The notes under the pieces: generated by a model
What the model was told of the DNA's origin: nothing
The model's input: the letters and a program-made list of their open reading frames with translations, nothing else
Databases searched by the model: none
Assembly (NCBI GenBank): GCA_964535025.1
Contig: CAZHRW010000194.1
Coordinates: 1 to 52,613, forward strand
From: JAAYZK01 sp964535025
GTDB taxonomy: Bacteria > Planctomycetota > Phycisphaerae > SM23-33 > FEN-1343
Length of the DNA stretch: 52,613 nucleotides
Direction: 5' to 3'
Translations under genes and position numbers: made by a program
Shown here: piece by piece, positions 43,103 to 50,878 of the stretch
Layout of the letters: each line of letters opens with the position of its first letter
Position numbering within the stretch: position 1 is the stretch's first letter

Positions 43103-43381
43103 GCGCTCGCCCTCTGTAGGCGCGACGGTCCAGCTTCACGCCTAACCTTCCGGAGCGTACCTTCGGTCGCCCCCCGCCCGGCGTCGCCCGCCCTTGCTGT
43201 CTCCAGCCCACACGCCGCGACCCCCTCCGCCCTCGCCGGCGGTCGCCGTCGCCAGCGAATCGCCGATGAAATTTCCTAGGCCGCAGGTCGCGCTTTCCAT
43301 TCTGTGGCGCACCTCGCGCCGCCCGTCTCGCCCTCCCCGCGGCAGTTCATATTGTAACTGTGCGATTATAGCAAAACCTTC

Positions 43382-43644
43382 CGCCTGATTAACAAAATGA
43401 TGCACAACGTAAATAAAATGATCCGAAGCCTCAATAAAATGACATCGGCGCTTAACATAATGAAGGCGGCGATCAACAAACTGATGGATTTGCGAAACAA
43501 TCTGTTTTCTGCCTAAAATCGGCCGATCAGAAAGTGACGCGGCCGGTGAATAAAATGAAGCCGCGCCTTAACAAACTGAGGCGCGGGCGCGAGAAAATGA
43601 TGCGCAGGCCCAATAAAGTGAAACCGCGGCTTAATAATCTTATT
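43382..43644 (+). repeat. Twelve degenerate 21-bp units in two blocks of six
   Basis: Six consecutive units of exactly 21 bases (43382-43507), then 11 bases, then six more (43519-43644). Most units share AA(T/C)AAA(A/C)TGA at the same offset. Read as codons the first block gives a heptad pattern x-x-(I/V/L)-N-K-(M/L)-x, for example LINKMMHNVNKMIRSLNKM; a stop at 43514-43516 ends it. In the second block VNKMKPRLNKL continues in a different frame. The varied codons for the hydrophobic position suggest protein-level rather than DNA-level conservation, but an iteron-like DNA array is possible. Confidence 0.75.
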
Positions 43645-43690
43645 CCTGCAGCGCGATACCGAAATAGGCGTGTTGAGTGGGGGGTTTGGG

Positions 43691-43912
43691 TAAACTGGGT
43701 AAAATATCCGAGAATTCGGGTTTTATGCCGGATGCAAGGCGCGCGCATCTATGTGGGGACGGAATACGCGGAAAACCCGCGATTGCGGGAATTGGGGCGG
43801 TAAGCTGGGGAAGCTGGGCAGGCTGGGGGAATTGAGAATTCGGAGAATTCGGAGTATTCGGGTTTTATGCCGTTTAAACTGGGTAAAATACCGGAGAATT
43901 CGGGTTTTGTGG
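43691..43912. repeat. 37-bp direct repeats with GAATTCGGGTTTT core
   Basis: Copies at 43691-43727 and 43875-43911 share 34 of 37 bases (start TAAACTGGGTAAAATA, core GAATTCGGGTTTT). A third, partial copy lies at about 43851-43872. Short GAGAATTCG tandem units lie between. No gene is seen. Confidence 0.7.
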
Positions 43913-44034
43913 AGCGCCGGCGGGGGCGAAATCGGCCGCGCCGAGGGACTATACTGTCACTGAATAGTGGGGGACGGCCAAAACGGCCGTGACGGCCGCC
44001 GGGGGCTTGCCCAGCTTGCCCAGCTTCCCCAGCT
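43802..44034. repeat. 26-bp inverted repeat, AAGCTGGGG type
   Basis: 43802-43827 (AAGCTGGGGAAGCTGGGC...) matches the reverse complement of 44009-44034 in 25 of 26 bases, enclosing about 180 bases that include one of the 37-bp repeats. It could fold as a long hairpin or be the ends of a small non-autonomous element. Confidence 0.65.
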
Positions 44035-44115
44035 TCGCGGGGCCGATGGCCTGTTGATTTGACGGGCGGGCGCGGTATGATGGGTCTGCATCGGGCAAAC
44101 ACGGGAGGCGCGGGG

Positions 44116-44421
44116 ATGACCCAGTCCGCAGAGGTATCCGGTTACCGCTGGACGATCACGCCGCTGCAGATGCCGATCGACGCCGATCGCGTCGCGGCCC
44201 TCAGCAGGCTCAGCGGCCAGGCGGCGCGGCTGACGGCCGAGCTGGTGGGCTTCGTGGCCGATGTCGCGGCGGCGATGGCCGAGGATGCGACGGTCGCCGA
44301 CGATCTGCAAGCCTTTCTGGCAACAGAACCTGCCAAACGCAGCGCCATCGCCGCCGAGATCCGCAAGGCCTTCGCCGCCGCCGGCGGCCGCGGCCCGGTC
44401 GTCTGGCATGTCCACCATTGA
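44116..44421 (+). CDS. Hypothetical small helical protein
   Basis: A 101-aa protein I do not recognise. It is alanine-rich and helical (ADRVAALSRLSGQAARLTAE, VAAAMAEDATVADDLQAFLA) and ends in WHVHH. GGGAGG lies ahead of ATG 44116. Codon use and composition are like a real gene of this genome. It stands alone between repeat regions. Confidence 0.5.
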   Translation: MTQSAEVSGYRWTITPLQMPIDADRVAALSRLSGQAARLTAELVGFVADVAAAMAEDATVADDLQAFLATEPAKRSAIAAEIRKAFAAAGGRGPVVWHVHH

Positions 44422-44857
44422 CGCAGGCGTGGCCGCCACGCCGTGCGGGCGGCCGCGAGCGGGGGGGCCGGGCGGCGGGGCCGTAGGGCGGCCTAGGTAA
44501 GGCATTGGGGTTGCGTGCGTTGCAGTCCCTGCCCGCGAGCAGTTTCCCTCGCCGGCAGTATCCACAGCCCGCCCAGCCGACGCCGCGGCCGGCCGGCCTC
44601 GCGCGCGTGCCCCCGGCGGCGACTTGGTGCGCCTGCTTCGACAACTCATTGGGGTTGCGTGGGTTGCGGTCTTTGCGGGGGAGCAGTTTCCCGCGCCGCC
44701 ATTGGCGGGCGCGGCCTACTCGCCGCCGCGGCCGGCCGGCGTCGCGCGCGTGCTCCCGGTGGCGGCTTCGTGCGCCTGCTTCGATAACTCGTTGGGATTG
44801 CCTGCGTTGCGGCCTGTGCGGGGGAGCACTGTCCCGCGCGGGCATTGCTGGGCCGGC
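44422..44857. other. Gene-free stretch made of tandem repeats
   Basis: About 430 bases with no convincing gene, mostly the 144-bp repeats described next. Open frames on both strands exist but translate to Pro/Arg/Ala-rich low-complexity text. Confidence 0.55.
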
Positions 44858-44890
44858 CTACCCGACGCCGCGGCCGCTTTGGCCGTCCTG
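44505..44890. repeat. About 144-bp tandem repeats, 2.7 copies
   Basis: Units begin at 44505, 44649 and 44792 with TTGGG(G/A)TTGC and share GAGCA(G/C)T(T/G)TCCC, GACGCCGCGGCCG-type and TGCGCCTGCTTCGA(C/T)AACTC blocks at matching offsets. The spacing is 144 and 143 bases. The last, partial copy contains the 3' end and stop of the XRE gene, so the repeat probably arose by duplication of that gene's tail. Confidence 0.75.
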
Positions 44891-45355
44891 GGCGTCGCCG
44901 GAGTCGGCGAGGATGGCCTTGACGCGGCGGAGCAGTTCGGTATCCTCTTGCGTCAGCTTGGGTTCCGGCGTCTCCGCCGCGCCGGTCCGCAGGGCCCGGA
45001 GGTAGCCCCGCAGCTCGGCACGGCCTTCGGGTCCCAACTGGCGCCACGCCGACAGCAGGGCCCGCTCATCGTCGCTCAACGCGCCGATCATCCCCCGCGA
45101 CTCCAGCGCCTGCCGCACGATCTCGGCGGTCTTATCTTCCATAGATGGCGGTGGCGGCCAGTCTTGCGCATCATCGCCCAACCAGTCCGCCGCCACCCCC
45201 AGCGCCCGCGCCAGCCGCACCCCCACGGCGAACGAGGGCTGGCGCCCGGCCCGCGCGATGTTGTGGATCGTGGTCGCCGAACATCCGGCCGCCTTGCCCA
45301 GTTCGGCGTTGGAGCGGCCGCCTCTGAGTCGCTGTACTTTGTCTGCCAGTTCCAT
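44858..45355 (-). CDS. XRE-family helix-turn-helix regulator
   Basis: A 165-aa protein. The N-terminal HTH has SNAELGKAAGCSATTIHNIA and FAVGVRLARALGVAADWLG, typical of the Cro/CI type. The C-terminal half is acidic and helical with no clear domain. A minus-strand TATCAT lies 7 bases before ATG 45355, and no ribosome site is seen, so the message may be leaderless. It is divergent from a second XRE gene, a phage-like regulatory arrangement. Confidence 0.75.
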   Translation of the reverse strand: MELADKVQRLRGGRSNAELGKAAGCSATTIHNIARAGRQPSFAVGVRLARALGVAADWLGDDAQDWPPPPSMEDKTAEIVRQALESRGMIGALSDDERALLSAWRQLGPEGRAELRGYLRALRTGAAETPEPKLTQEDTELLRRVKAILADSGDAQDGQSGRGVG

Positions 45356-45429
45356 CCCTATGATGATACCCGAGGGTCACAATCCGGACAGGCTTGATGA
45401 AATAGTTTGTAAAAAATTCATAAACAGCA

Positions 45430-45457
45430 TTGACGCGTTCCGGTACAGGATTAGTAT
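45430..45457 (+). promoter_or_regulatory. Promoter for a possibly leaderless XRE gene
   Basis: TTGACG (45430-45435), 16 bases, then TAGTAT (45452-45457). The start codon lies only 8 bases later, so transcription would begin at or near the ATG, with no ribosome site in front. The region between the two XRE genes is distinctly AT-rich. Confidence 0.5.
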
Positions 45458-45465
45458 CCATACTC

Positions 45466-45726
45466 ATGGGGACTAAAAAGATCAAGATACGGGGCGGACA
45501 AAAACCGCAGTACGACCCGGCGCCGATCCTCGCCGAGATCCGCCGGCGGAAGCTGCGGGGCATCCCGGCGGGGGTCGAGTGGATCGCCCGCAACGCGGGG
45601 GTGTCGATCGCGACGGTCTCCCGCGTCCGCCAGGGCAAGGCGTCCCTGATTGCCGTCGGCAAGGTCTGCAGCGTCCTCGGCGTCGACCCGGACGCGGTCG
45701 TCTCCGGCAACGACGAGGCCGCGTAA
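45466..45726 (+). CDS. Small XRE/LacI-like helix-turn-helix protein
   Basis: An 86-aa DNA-binding protein. The HTH is VEWIARNAGVSIATVSRVRQ, followed by a helix KVCSVLGVDPDAV. A basic N-terminus (GTKKIKIRGGQK) may add DNA contacts. The start at ATG 45466 follows the promoter above directly. It is divergent from the larger XRE regulator, so the two may form a switch. Confidence 0.7.
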   Translation: MGTKKIKIRGGQKPQYDPAPILAEIRRRKLRGIPAGVEWIARNAGVSIATVSRVRQGKASLIAVGKVCSVLGVDPDAVVSGNDEAA

Positions 45727-45799
45727 GGTCTGTGTCGGCCAAGGGATGCGAATGCCGAGGCGAGCGCGCCGCCCGAGGGGGCCGCAGCCGCCCGAGGCC

Positions 45800-46249
45800 C
45801 TACAGCCACCGCCGGACGCGGCGGGTGTAGGCGTGCCAGGCCTCGCCGAAGGTCTCCGCCATGGAGCGTTCCTCCATCGGCACGAACACCACGGCCAGGA
45901 CGCCGACGAAGACGGCCGCGACGGCCAGCGGGGCGAGTGTGCCCAGGGCCGCCGCGGTGCCGACGGCGACGGCGCTCATGCCGACGTACATCGGGTTGCG
46001 GCTGTAGCGGTACGGGCCGGTTTCGATCAGCGCCGTCGGCGGCAGGTGCGGCTTGACGGTGGTCTGGTGCTCTCGTAAGAGCTTATCGGCCCTTAGGTTC
46101 CAGGCGACGCCGAAGGCGATCGGCACCAGGCCCGCCAGGGTCCAAGGCCGGGGGATGATGCCGGCCACGGGGACAAGCACGTGCAGAGCGAGCATGGCGA
46201 CGAGGGTTGTCGCCAGCAACGTCGGCGGCGTGGGCCACGTCGATTTCAT
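45800..46249 (-). CDS. Isoprenylcysteine carboxyl methyltransferase-like membrane protein
   Basis: A 149-aa membrane protein of the ICMT/PEMT family. It has about four hydrophobic helices and the conserved tail-half motif GPYRYSRNPMYVGM with an acidic ME-ER pair further on (VPMEERSMAETFGEAWHAY), the S-adenosylmethionine site region. Bacterial members methylate lipids or small molecules; the substrate is unknown here. GGAG precedes ATG 46249. Confidence 0.75.
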   Translation of the reverse strand: MKSTWPTPPTLLATTLVAMLALHVLVPVAGIIPRPWTLAGLVPIAFGVAWNLRADKLLREHQTTVKPHLPPTALIETGPYRYSRNPMYVGMSAVAVGTAAALGTLAPLAVAAVFVGVLAVVFVPMEERSMAETFGEAWHAYTRRVRRWL

Positions 46250-46492
46250 GCCAACTCCTTCGTCTTCCGACGCGGCGGCGGCAGGCCGTCCAGTATAACC
46301 GCTTGAAACGGCTGGACAAAGGGCGTACCGTCGCTCATCGTGTCCGGCGTGTCGACCGCGGCCGCCGCGTCGGTCGCCGCGCCCTCGCCGCGCCGGCAGC
46401 TTGACCTGCACGGGCGGCGGGTGTACACGTACGGGGCGTGGCCGCGTGGTTGGCGAGGCCATGGCACGCGTAAGAGAAGGAGCGACAACGAC

Positions 46493-47596
46493 ATGGACAT
46501 TATCGTGCGCGCAGGCGAGTCGATCCAGGCGGCGATCGACGCCGCCCGCGGCCAGGGCGGCGGGCGCGTGGTCCTGGCGCCGGGGGTTCACCCCAGCGGG
46601 ACGGTCTTGCTCCAAAGCCGCGTCGAGCTTCACCTGCCCGCCGGCGCGCGGCTCCAGGGCAGTTCCAAGTTCCAGGATTACAACGACTTCCGCGATCCCG
46701 GCTTCGACGACGTCGCCCCCGAGGGCAGCCGCAAGTGCCTGATCGCCGCCGCGGGCGCCGAGGACATCGCCATCACCGGTTCCGGCGAGATCAACGGGGC
46801 CGGGCCGGACTTCTACGACACGGACGTCCCGGCCGGCCGCTTCTTCGCCAAGCCGCCGCACCCGCGGCCGCGGATGGTCCAGCTCTACCGCTGCCGGAAC
46901 GTGCGGTTCGAGGGCGTAAGTTTCGTCGATTCCCCGGGTTGGACGTTCTGGCTGATCGACTGCGAGGACGTGTTCGTTCGCGGCATCCGCGTGCTCGGCT
47001 GCCAGCAGATGATCAACAACGACGGGATCGACATCGACGGCTGCCGTCGCGTCAGCATCAGCGACAGCATCTTCCGCACCGGCGACGACTGCCTGGTGCT
47101 CCGCGCGATCCGCAAGGGGCCCGACCGCCGGGCCGTCTGCGAGGAGGTAACGGTAACCAACTGCCTGCTGGACAGTTGGTGCCAGGGCATCCGCGTGGGC
47201 TGTCCCAGCGACGACACGATCCGCAACTGCATCTTCAGCAACCTCGTGTTCCGCGGCCGGGGCAACGGGATCAACATCAACAACCCCCGCCGGTACCTGC
47301 GAGCTAACTGCTGCGGCTACCTCGACCTGCGCGACATCCTGTTCACCAACATGATCATCGACAGCGGCGGCGTGCCGGTCTGGATCAACGTCGAGGCGGG
47401 CGTCCGCCTCCGGCATCTGGGGGGGCTGACCTTCTCGAACCTCCGCATCCGCTCCGATCAGCCCTGCCGCCTTGAGGGTTCGCCGGAGACGACGATCGAG
47501 GATGTACGGTTCTCCCAGGTCCGCTGCACGCGGCCGATCGAGATCTCCCGCGCCCGGCGGATCAGCCTCCACGAGGTCGAGGTGGCCGAGGCGTAA
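46493..47596 (+). CDS. GH28-like right-handed beta-helix protein
   Basis: A 367-aa protein of the pectin-lyase fold. The opening IQAAIDAARGQGGGRVVLAP is typical of such helices; NNDGIDIDG and TGDDCLVLR match the catalytic Asp motifs of polygalacturonases. The GHG motif is replaced by QGIRVG and the RxK motif is not evident, so it may be inactive or act on another sugar. No signal peptide is seen. AGAAGGAG precedes ATG 46493. It stands alone. Confidence 0.7.
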   Translation: MDIIVRAGESIQAAIDAARGQGGGRVVLAPGVHPSGTVLLQSRVELHLPAGARLQGSSKFQDYNDFRDPGFDDVAPEGSRKCLIAAAGAEDIAITGSGEINGAGPDFYDTDVPAGRFFAKPPHPRPRMVQLYRCRNVRFEGVSFVDSPGWTFWLIDCEDVFVRGIRVLGCQQMINNDGIDIDGCRRVSISDSIFRTGDDCLVLRAIRKGPDRRAVCEEVTVTNCLLDSWCQGIRVGCPSDDTIRNCIFSNLVFRGRGNGININNPRRYLRANCCGYLDLRDILFTNMIIDSGGVPVWINVEAGVRLRHLGGLTFSNLRIRSDQPCRLEGSPETTIEDVRFSQVRCTRPIEISRARRISLHEVEVAEA

Positions 47597-47706
47597 GGCC
47601 TGGCGCTGGCGGCACCTGCGGCCGTCGGGCGCCGCGGGCGCGGAGCGCCACCGTCCCTCGTTCCGTTCGCTCGCCGCTGGCGGCCGTCGGTCGCCCGGCG
47701 GGGCGG

Positions 47707-48867
47707 TCAGGGCAACTGGCGCACGACTTCCCGGAACGTATCGGCGAACTCGACGCGTTCGATCTCGACGCGGATGGAGCCGTCGTGGTCGGCGGCGAGC
47801 TCGTCGAGGGCGTAGCCGAAGCTCGTGCTGCCGCCGTGGGCCGCCAGCGGGGCCCGCCGCGTCACGTCGTCGTGGTCCGGGTGGATCGGGCGGAACGCTC
47901 GGTTCCAGACCGGACGGCCGCGCGCGTCCAGGGCGTAGACCCGCACCGTGAAGGTCCGGATCGGCCGATCGGAGACGTTCCTGGCCTGCATGAACACGCC
48001 CGGGTCGCCCAGGACCGTGCGGCCGGTGTGAACGTCGACCAACTGCAGCGCCAGCAGCGCCTCGGGCGACGTCGCGGCGGCTTCGGCCGCGTCGAGATCG
48101 GCCCGTGCGGCCTGCGGTTCGGCGTCGTCGCGGGAAGGCGTCCCCGTTTGAGCGCCTCCCGTCTCGGCGGCGGGCGCGGCCTCGGCGAGGCGGCCCTCGT
48201 CGGCGGTCGCGACGATCGCATCATCGCCCGTGGCGGCCGCGGCGGCCGGCTGAGTTGTCGGCGTCGCGGCGGGGTCGGCGGCGTCGACGTCGGCGACCTG
48301 GGCGGCGCCGTCGGCCGTGCCGCCGTCGTCAGCGGCGGGTCGCGGCGGGGCGGCCGTCATGAGCACCTGCGCGGCGATCGCGACGCCGCAGATGACCAGA
48401 GCCGCGAACGGCGCGTTGAGATCCCATCGCCTGGCGGTCGCCGCCAGGAGGATCCCGGCCATGGCCAGGACGGCCCCGGCGATCGCCACACCTGACGCCA
48501 CGGTGCCGATGGTCGGCATCCAGAACGTCGCCGCCGCGACGACGCCCATCGTCAGGGCGGCGACGCCGAGACCGTTGGTCGTCCTGGGGGGCTTGTGGGT
48601 CAGGGTCGTCGGCGTCAGGCGTTCCGCCTGCGTCGCCTCGGCCTGCGGGGTTTTCATCCGCGAAGCTTCTACCTCGGGCGTTTCCATCGGGACGGCTTGC
48701 GTCTTGGAGGCTTCCTTCATCGAAGTCTTTGTCGCCGCAAAACTTCCGTGCGGTGTCCGGGCCTCGACGGCCTTCACACGCGGCGTTTCGGCCTGCGGGG
48801 CTTTGGGCTGCGGCTGAGCCGTCGCGGCCGCTTTCCTCTGCCGACGTTTCTTCTGGTGGTCGGTCAC
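47707..48867 (-). CDS. Membrane protein of unknown function
   Basis: A 386-aa protein. Residues 1-95 are charged, low-complexity and Lys/Ala/Glu-rich; two or three membrane helices follow (LGVAALTMGVVAAATFW, GVAIAGAVLAMAGILLA, AALVICGVAIAAQVLM). An Ala/Asp-rich linker (about 180-265) leads to a C-terminal beta domain (ALQLVDVHTGRTVLGDPG, RTFTVRVYALDARGRPVW) that recalls a FxLYD-like or fibronectin-like fold. GGGGAG precedes GTG 48867. I do not recognise a function. Confidence 0.6.
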   Translation of the reverse strand: MTDHQKKRRQRKAAATAQPQPKAPQAETPRVKAVEARTPHGSFAATKTSMKEASKTQAVPMETPEVEASRMKTPQAEATQAERLTPTTLTHKPPRTTNGLGVAALTMGVVAAATFWMPTIGTVASGVAIAGAVLAMAGILLAATARRWDLNAPFAALVICGVAIAAQVLMTAAPPRPAADDGGTADGAAQVADVDAADPAATPTTQPAAAAATGDDAIVATADEGRLAEAAPAAETGGAQTGTPSRDDAEPQAARADLDAAEAAATSPEALLALQLVDVHTGRTVLGDPGVFMQARNVSDRPIRTFTVRVYALDARGRPVWNRAFRPIHPDHDDVTRRAPLAAHGGSTSFGYALDELAADHDGSIRVEIERVEFADTFREVVRQLP

Positions 48868-49105
48868 GATACGCTCCCCTTTCGGATGTGCGGCAACGGC
48901 CCGGAACGCCCGGGCCCGGGTTCCATGCCGGAGGCACTCCGGCGCAACGCCTTCGCAGCCGGAGGCTTGCAGGTGGATGATGCCGCCGTGTCCCCGGCCG
49001 CGATCGACGCGGCGGCGCCGCTTTCGGCCCCGGCCGCGCGCACGACCCGCGTCAGTGCCTGAAAGCGGACACCCCCGGCGGGCATCGCCATTGTCCCCTG
49101 TGGTC

Positions 49106-49342
49106 CTATGCCTTTATAGCGCCACGACGCGGCCGTGTCAACCGGATCGGCCGGCGCCGCGGCGATTTCGCCGCGGGGCATCGCGAGTCGCTCATCAGGC
49201 CGCGAAGGTCGTAGCCGCATCCGACGCAGCGCGTCTCGGCGTGGATCTCGTACGGCCTGACGGGCGCGGCGCAGGCCGGATCCGGTGGTCTCACGCGCGG
49301 CGGATCCGTCGGAGTGTTGTCCTTCGCCGATGCGGGATTCAT
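49106..49342 (-). pseudogene. Zinc-ribbon (GYDLRGL) fragment
   Basis: A 78-aa frame from ATG 49342 contains CVGCGYDLRGLMSDSRCP, the first part of the CxxCGYDLRGL...CPxC zinc ribbon frequent in planctomycete membrane proteins. The second cysteine pair and the expected membrane helices are missing; the sequence becomes basic low complexity and ends. It is a truncated gene start. The rest of 48868-49338 holds nothing recognisable. Confidence 0.5.
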
Positions 49343-49715
49343 GGGCTATACGATACCACACGTGACGTGGGCAGCGTTAGGGCGCCTCCGCAGAGCATCC
49401 TGGCGATTTTCTCGAGGTTCGCTTTCATCCGTCGATGCCGCCCCGGCGTCAACGGCTTCCGTCGGCCGGTCGGTTCAGCAGCGGCGCACGGTCCTGCGCG
49501 GAGCCGCCGACGATGCCGAGGAAATTGCGACGATCGGCTTTCGTGAAGCGACCGTCACCTTCGACGATGTTGGCGGCGATGGAGAGAGCGGCGCGGTACA
49601 GTTGATCAACGAGGAAGTAGTATCCCCGAGGGAACGTTTCGGTCAGTCCGGCGACCTGGTCGGCCAGATCGATGGCCTTTTGGTAGACCTGCAGATTTTC
49701 GAACATGAAGGCCAT
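49339..49715 (-). pseudogene. Frameshifted four-helix-bundle (23S IVP-like) gene
   Basis: From ATG 49715 the frame reads MAFMFENLQVYQKAIDLADQ, then LYRAALSIAANIVEGDGRFT and RNFLGIVGGSAQDRAPLLN, the pattern of four-helix-bundle proteins once named for 23S rRNA intervening sequences. After a shift near 49470 another frame continues GRRKPLTPGRHRRMKANLEK and IARMLCGGAL, which is the normal C-terminal part. So one base has been gained or lost. A second copy survives only as a stub at 52305-52336. Confidence 0.65.
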
Positions 49716-50033
49716 GCGGGAACCCCATTCTCAACGCGAAACGGCCTGACTCGGGGCGAGGGGCGACGAGGATGGTACGCGACCGGGGGCGGGGTTGGTG
49801 CTGGCGTTCACCTGGGCTTCTGGCGGCATTATGGACGTGGACTGACTGATAGGTCAACCCCCACGTTCTTGGCCATAGCCTCTTGGGTATGAGGCCGGGC
49901 CTTGTTCGGTCGTACGCTCTTTGCCGCTTGAGATGGGCCTAGCCATGGTCTCATGAAAGGGATATGATCCTGGCCTTGGGCTATCGGGCAGCATGACTCT
50001 GCAAACGGTGTCGGCCGAGAAAGGGGCCCCGAG
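49716..50033. other. Intergenic region without a gene
   Basis: About 320 bases between the four-helix-bundle pseudogene and a membrane protein. TATGAT lies near 49968 on plus but lacks a good -35. Nothing else is seen. Confidence 0.4.
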
Positions 50034-50831
50034 ATGACAAAGCAGCCAGCGCAGGAGCAAGCGGGTTTGAGCAAGCGGGATGCATTGAAGGTCAAGCGGA
50101 CGGGGCAGTCATCTATCACCATGTTCGTGGTTTTCGTGATATCGCTGCTGTCCTTTGGGCAGGCTCCAATCTCCAGGATCGCGGGCACAGATGGCTACAG
50201 GATGAACTTCAACCTGTTCAGTTGCCTCGGTGTGGCCATGGGGATCTTTGCGCTCATCTTCCTTTTGACAAGCTACAAGCGCATCATGCGGTTGACGAAG
50301 GCCAGGAAGGTTCTCGGTCTGGTGGGGAGCATCGGCCTGATCGTCCACACGATCCTGGCTTTGTTTCTTCCGCTTTCGTACGGGGCCAGCGCCGTCCGGC
50401 CCGCAGGTACGGCGGGATACCGGCCCATGACCGTAAGCGGTGCCGAACAGTGGATCATCGACGGAAAGACCTATAGCATCTCGTCAACTCACGGATTGCT
50501 CTTGCCCGATGGCCTGCAGTTCACGATCGAGTATCCTTATCGATTCAGCGACGCCGACAGGAACATGGACGATGCCCGCGCACTCGAAATCGTGTTTCCT
50601 CTGATGGAGCATGCCTACAGGCACAACCTCTACAACCGTGCTACCGTTACCAAGCTTGGACAGGGCAAAGTGGTGCCATCGCGGATCGGTGTCGTGCTTC
50701 TCGATAGGCAGGGCGAGAACACCCGTGGCTATAGAGTCGCCCTCAGTCTGGATCGGGTCAGAGAGCGGATGGGGCGGGGTGTCGCCATCGGTTCGGATGC
50801 CTCACCGAATCCAGACGGTGCGACCCCGTAG
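50034..50831 (+). CDS. Membrane protein of unknown function
   Basis: A 265-aa protein with three N-terminal membrane helices (ITMFVVFVISLLSF, LFSCLGVAMGIFALIFLL, VGSIGLIVHTILALFLPL), then a soluble domain (TVSGAEQWIIDGKTYSISST, LPDGLQFTIEYPYRF, YRVALSLDRVRERMG). GAAAGGGG precedes ATG 50034. No family is recognised. It converges with the next gene, 47 bases away. Confidence 0.55.
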   Translation: MTKQPAQEQAGLSKRDALKVKRTGQSSITMFVVFVISLLSFGQAPISRIAGTDGYRMNFNLFSCLGVAMGIFALIFLLTSYKRIMRLTKARKVLGLVGSIGLIVHTILALFLPLSYGASAVRPAGTAGYRPMTVSGAEQWIIDGKTYSISSTHGLLLPDGLQFTIEYPYRFSDADRNMDDARALEIVFPLMEHAYRHNLYNRATVTKLGQGKVVPSRIGVVLLDRQGENTRGYRVALSLDRVRERMGRGVAIGSDASPNPDGATP

Positions 50832-50878
50832 CAGATTCCTTTTGGGCATTCGGGACGCGCACTTAATAATCCAATCAA

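Larger units (their letters stand above)
43103..44115. other. Gene-poor, repeat-rich stretch beside the CRISPR locus
   Basis: About 1 kb with no recognisable gene. It begins GC-rich, becomes AT-rich around 43340-43660 and returns to GC-rich. The repeats inside it are listed separately: 21-bp units (43382-43644), 37-bp direct repeats (43691-43912) and a 26-bp inverted repeat (43802-44034). Short open frames with heptad-like content are present (43358-43516, and from 43534 in another frame). Confidence 0.6.

Noticed and set aside
43534..43803. An intact small gene with VNKM repeats
   Set aside because: The heptad pattern decays after five units and the second half is formed by unrelated direct repeats; kept only as part of the repeat array.
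44505..45005. A 166-codon open frame through the 144-bp repeats
   Set aside because: Pro/Arg/Ala-rich low complexity that overlaps the XRE gene on the other strand.
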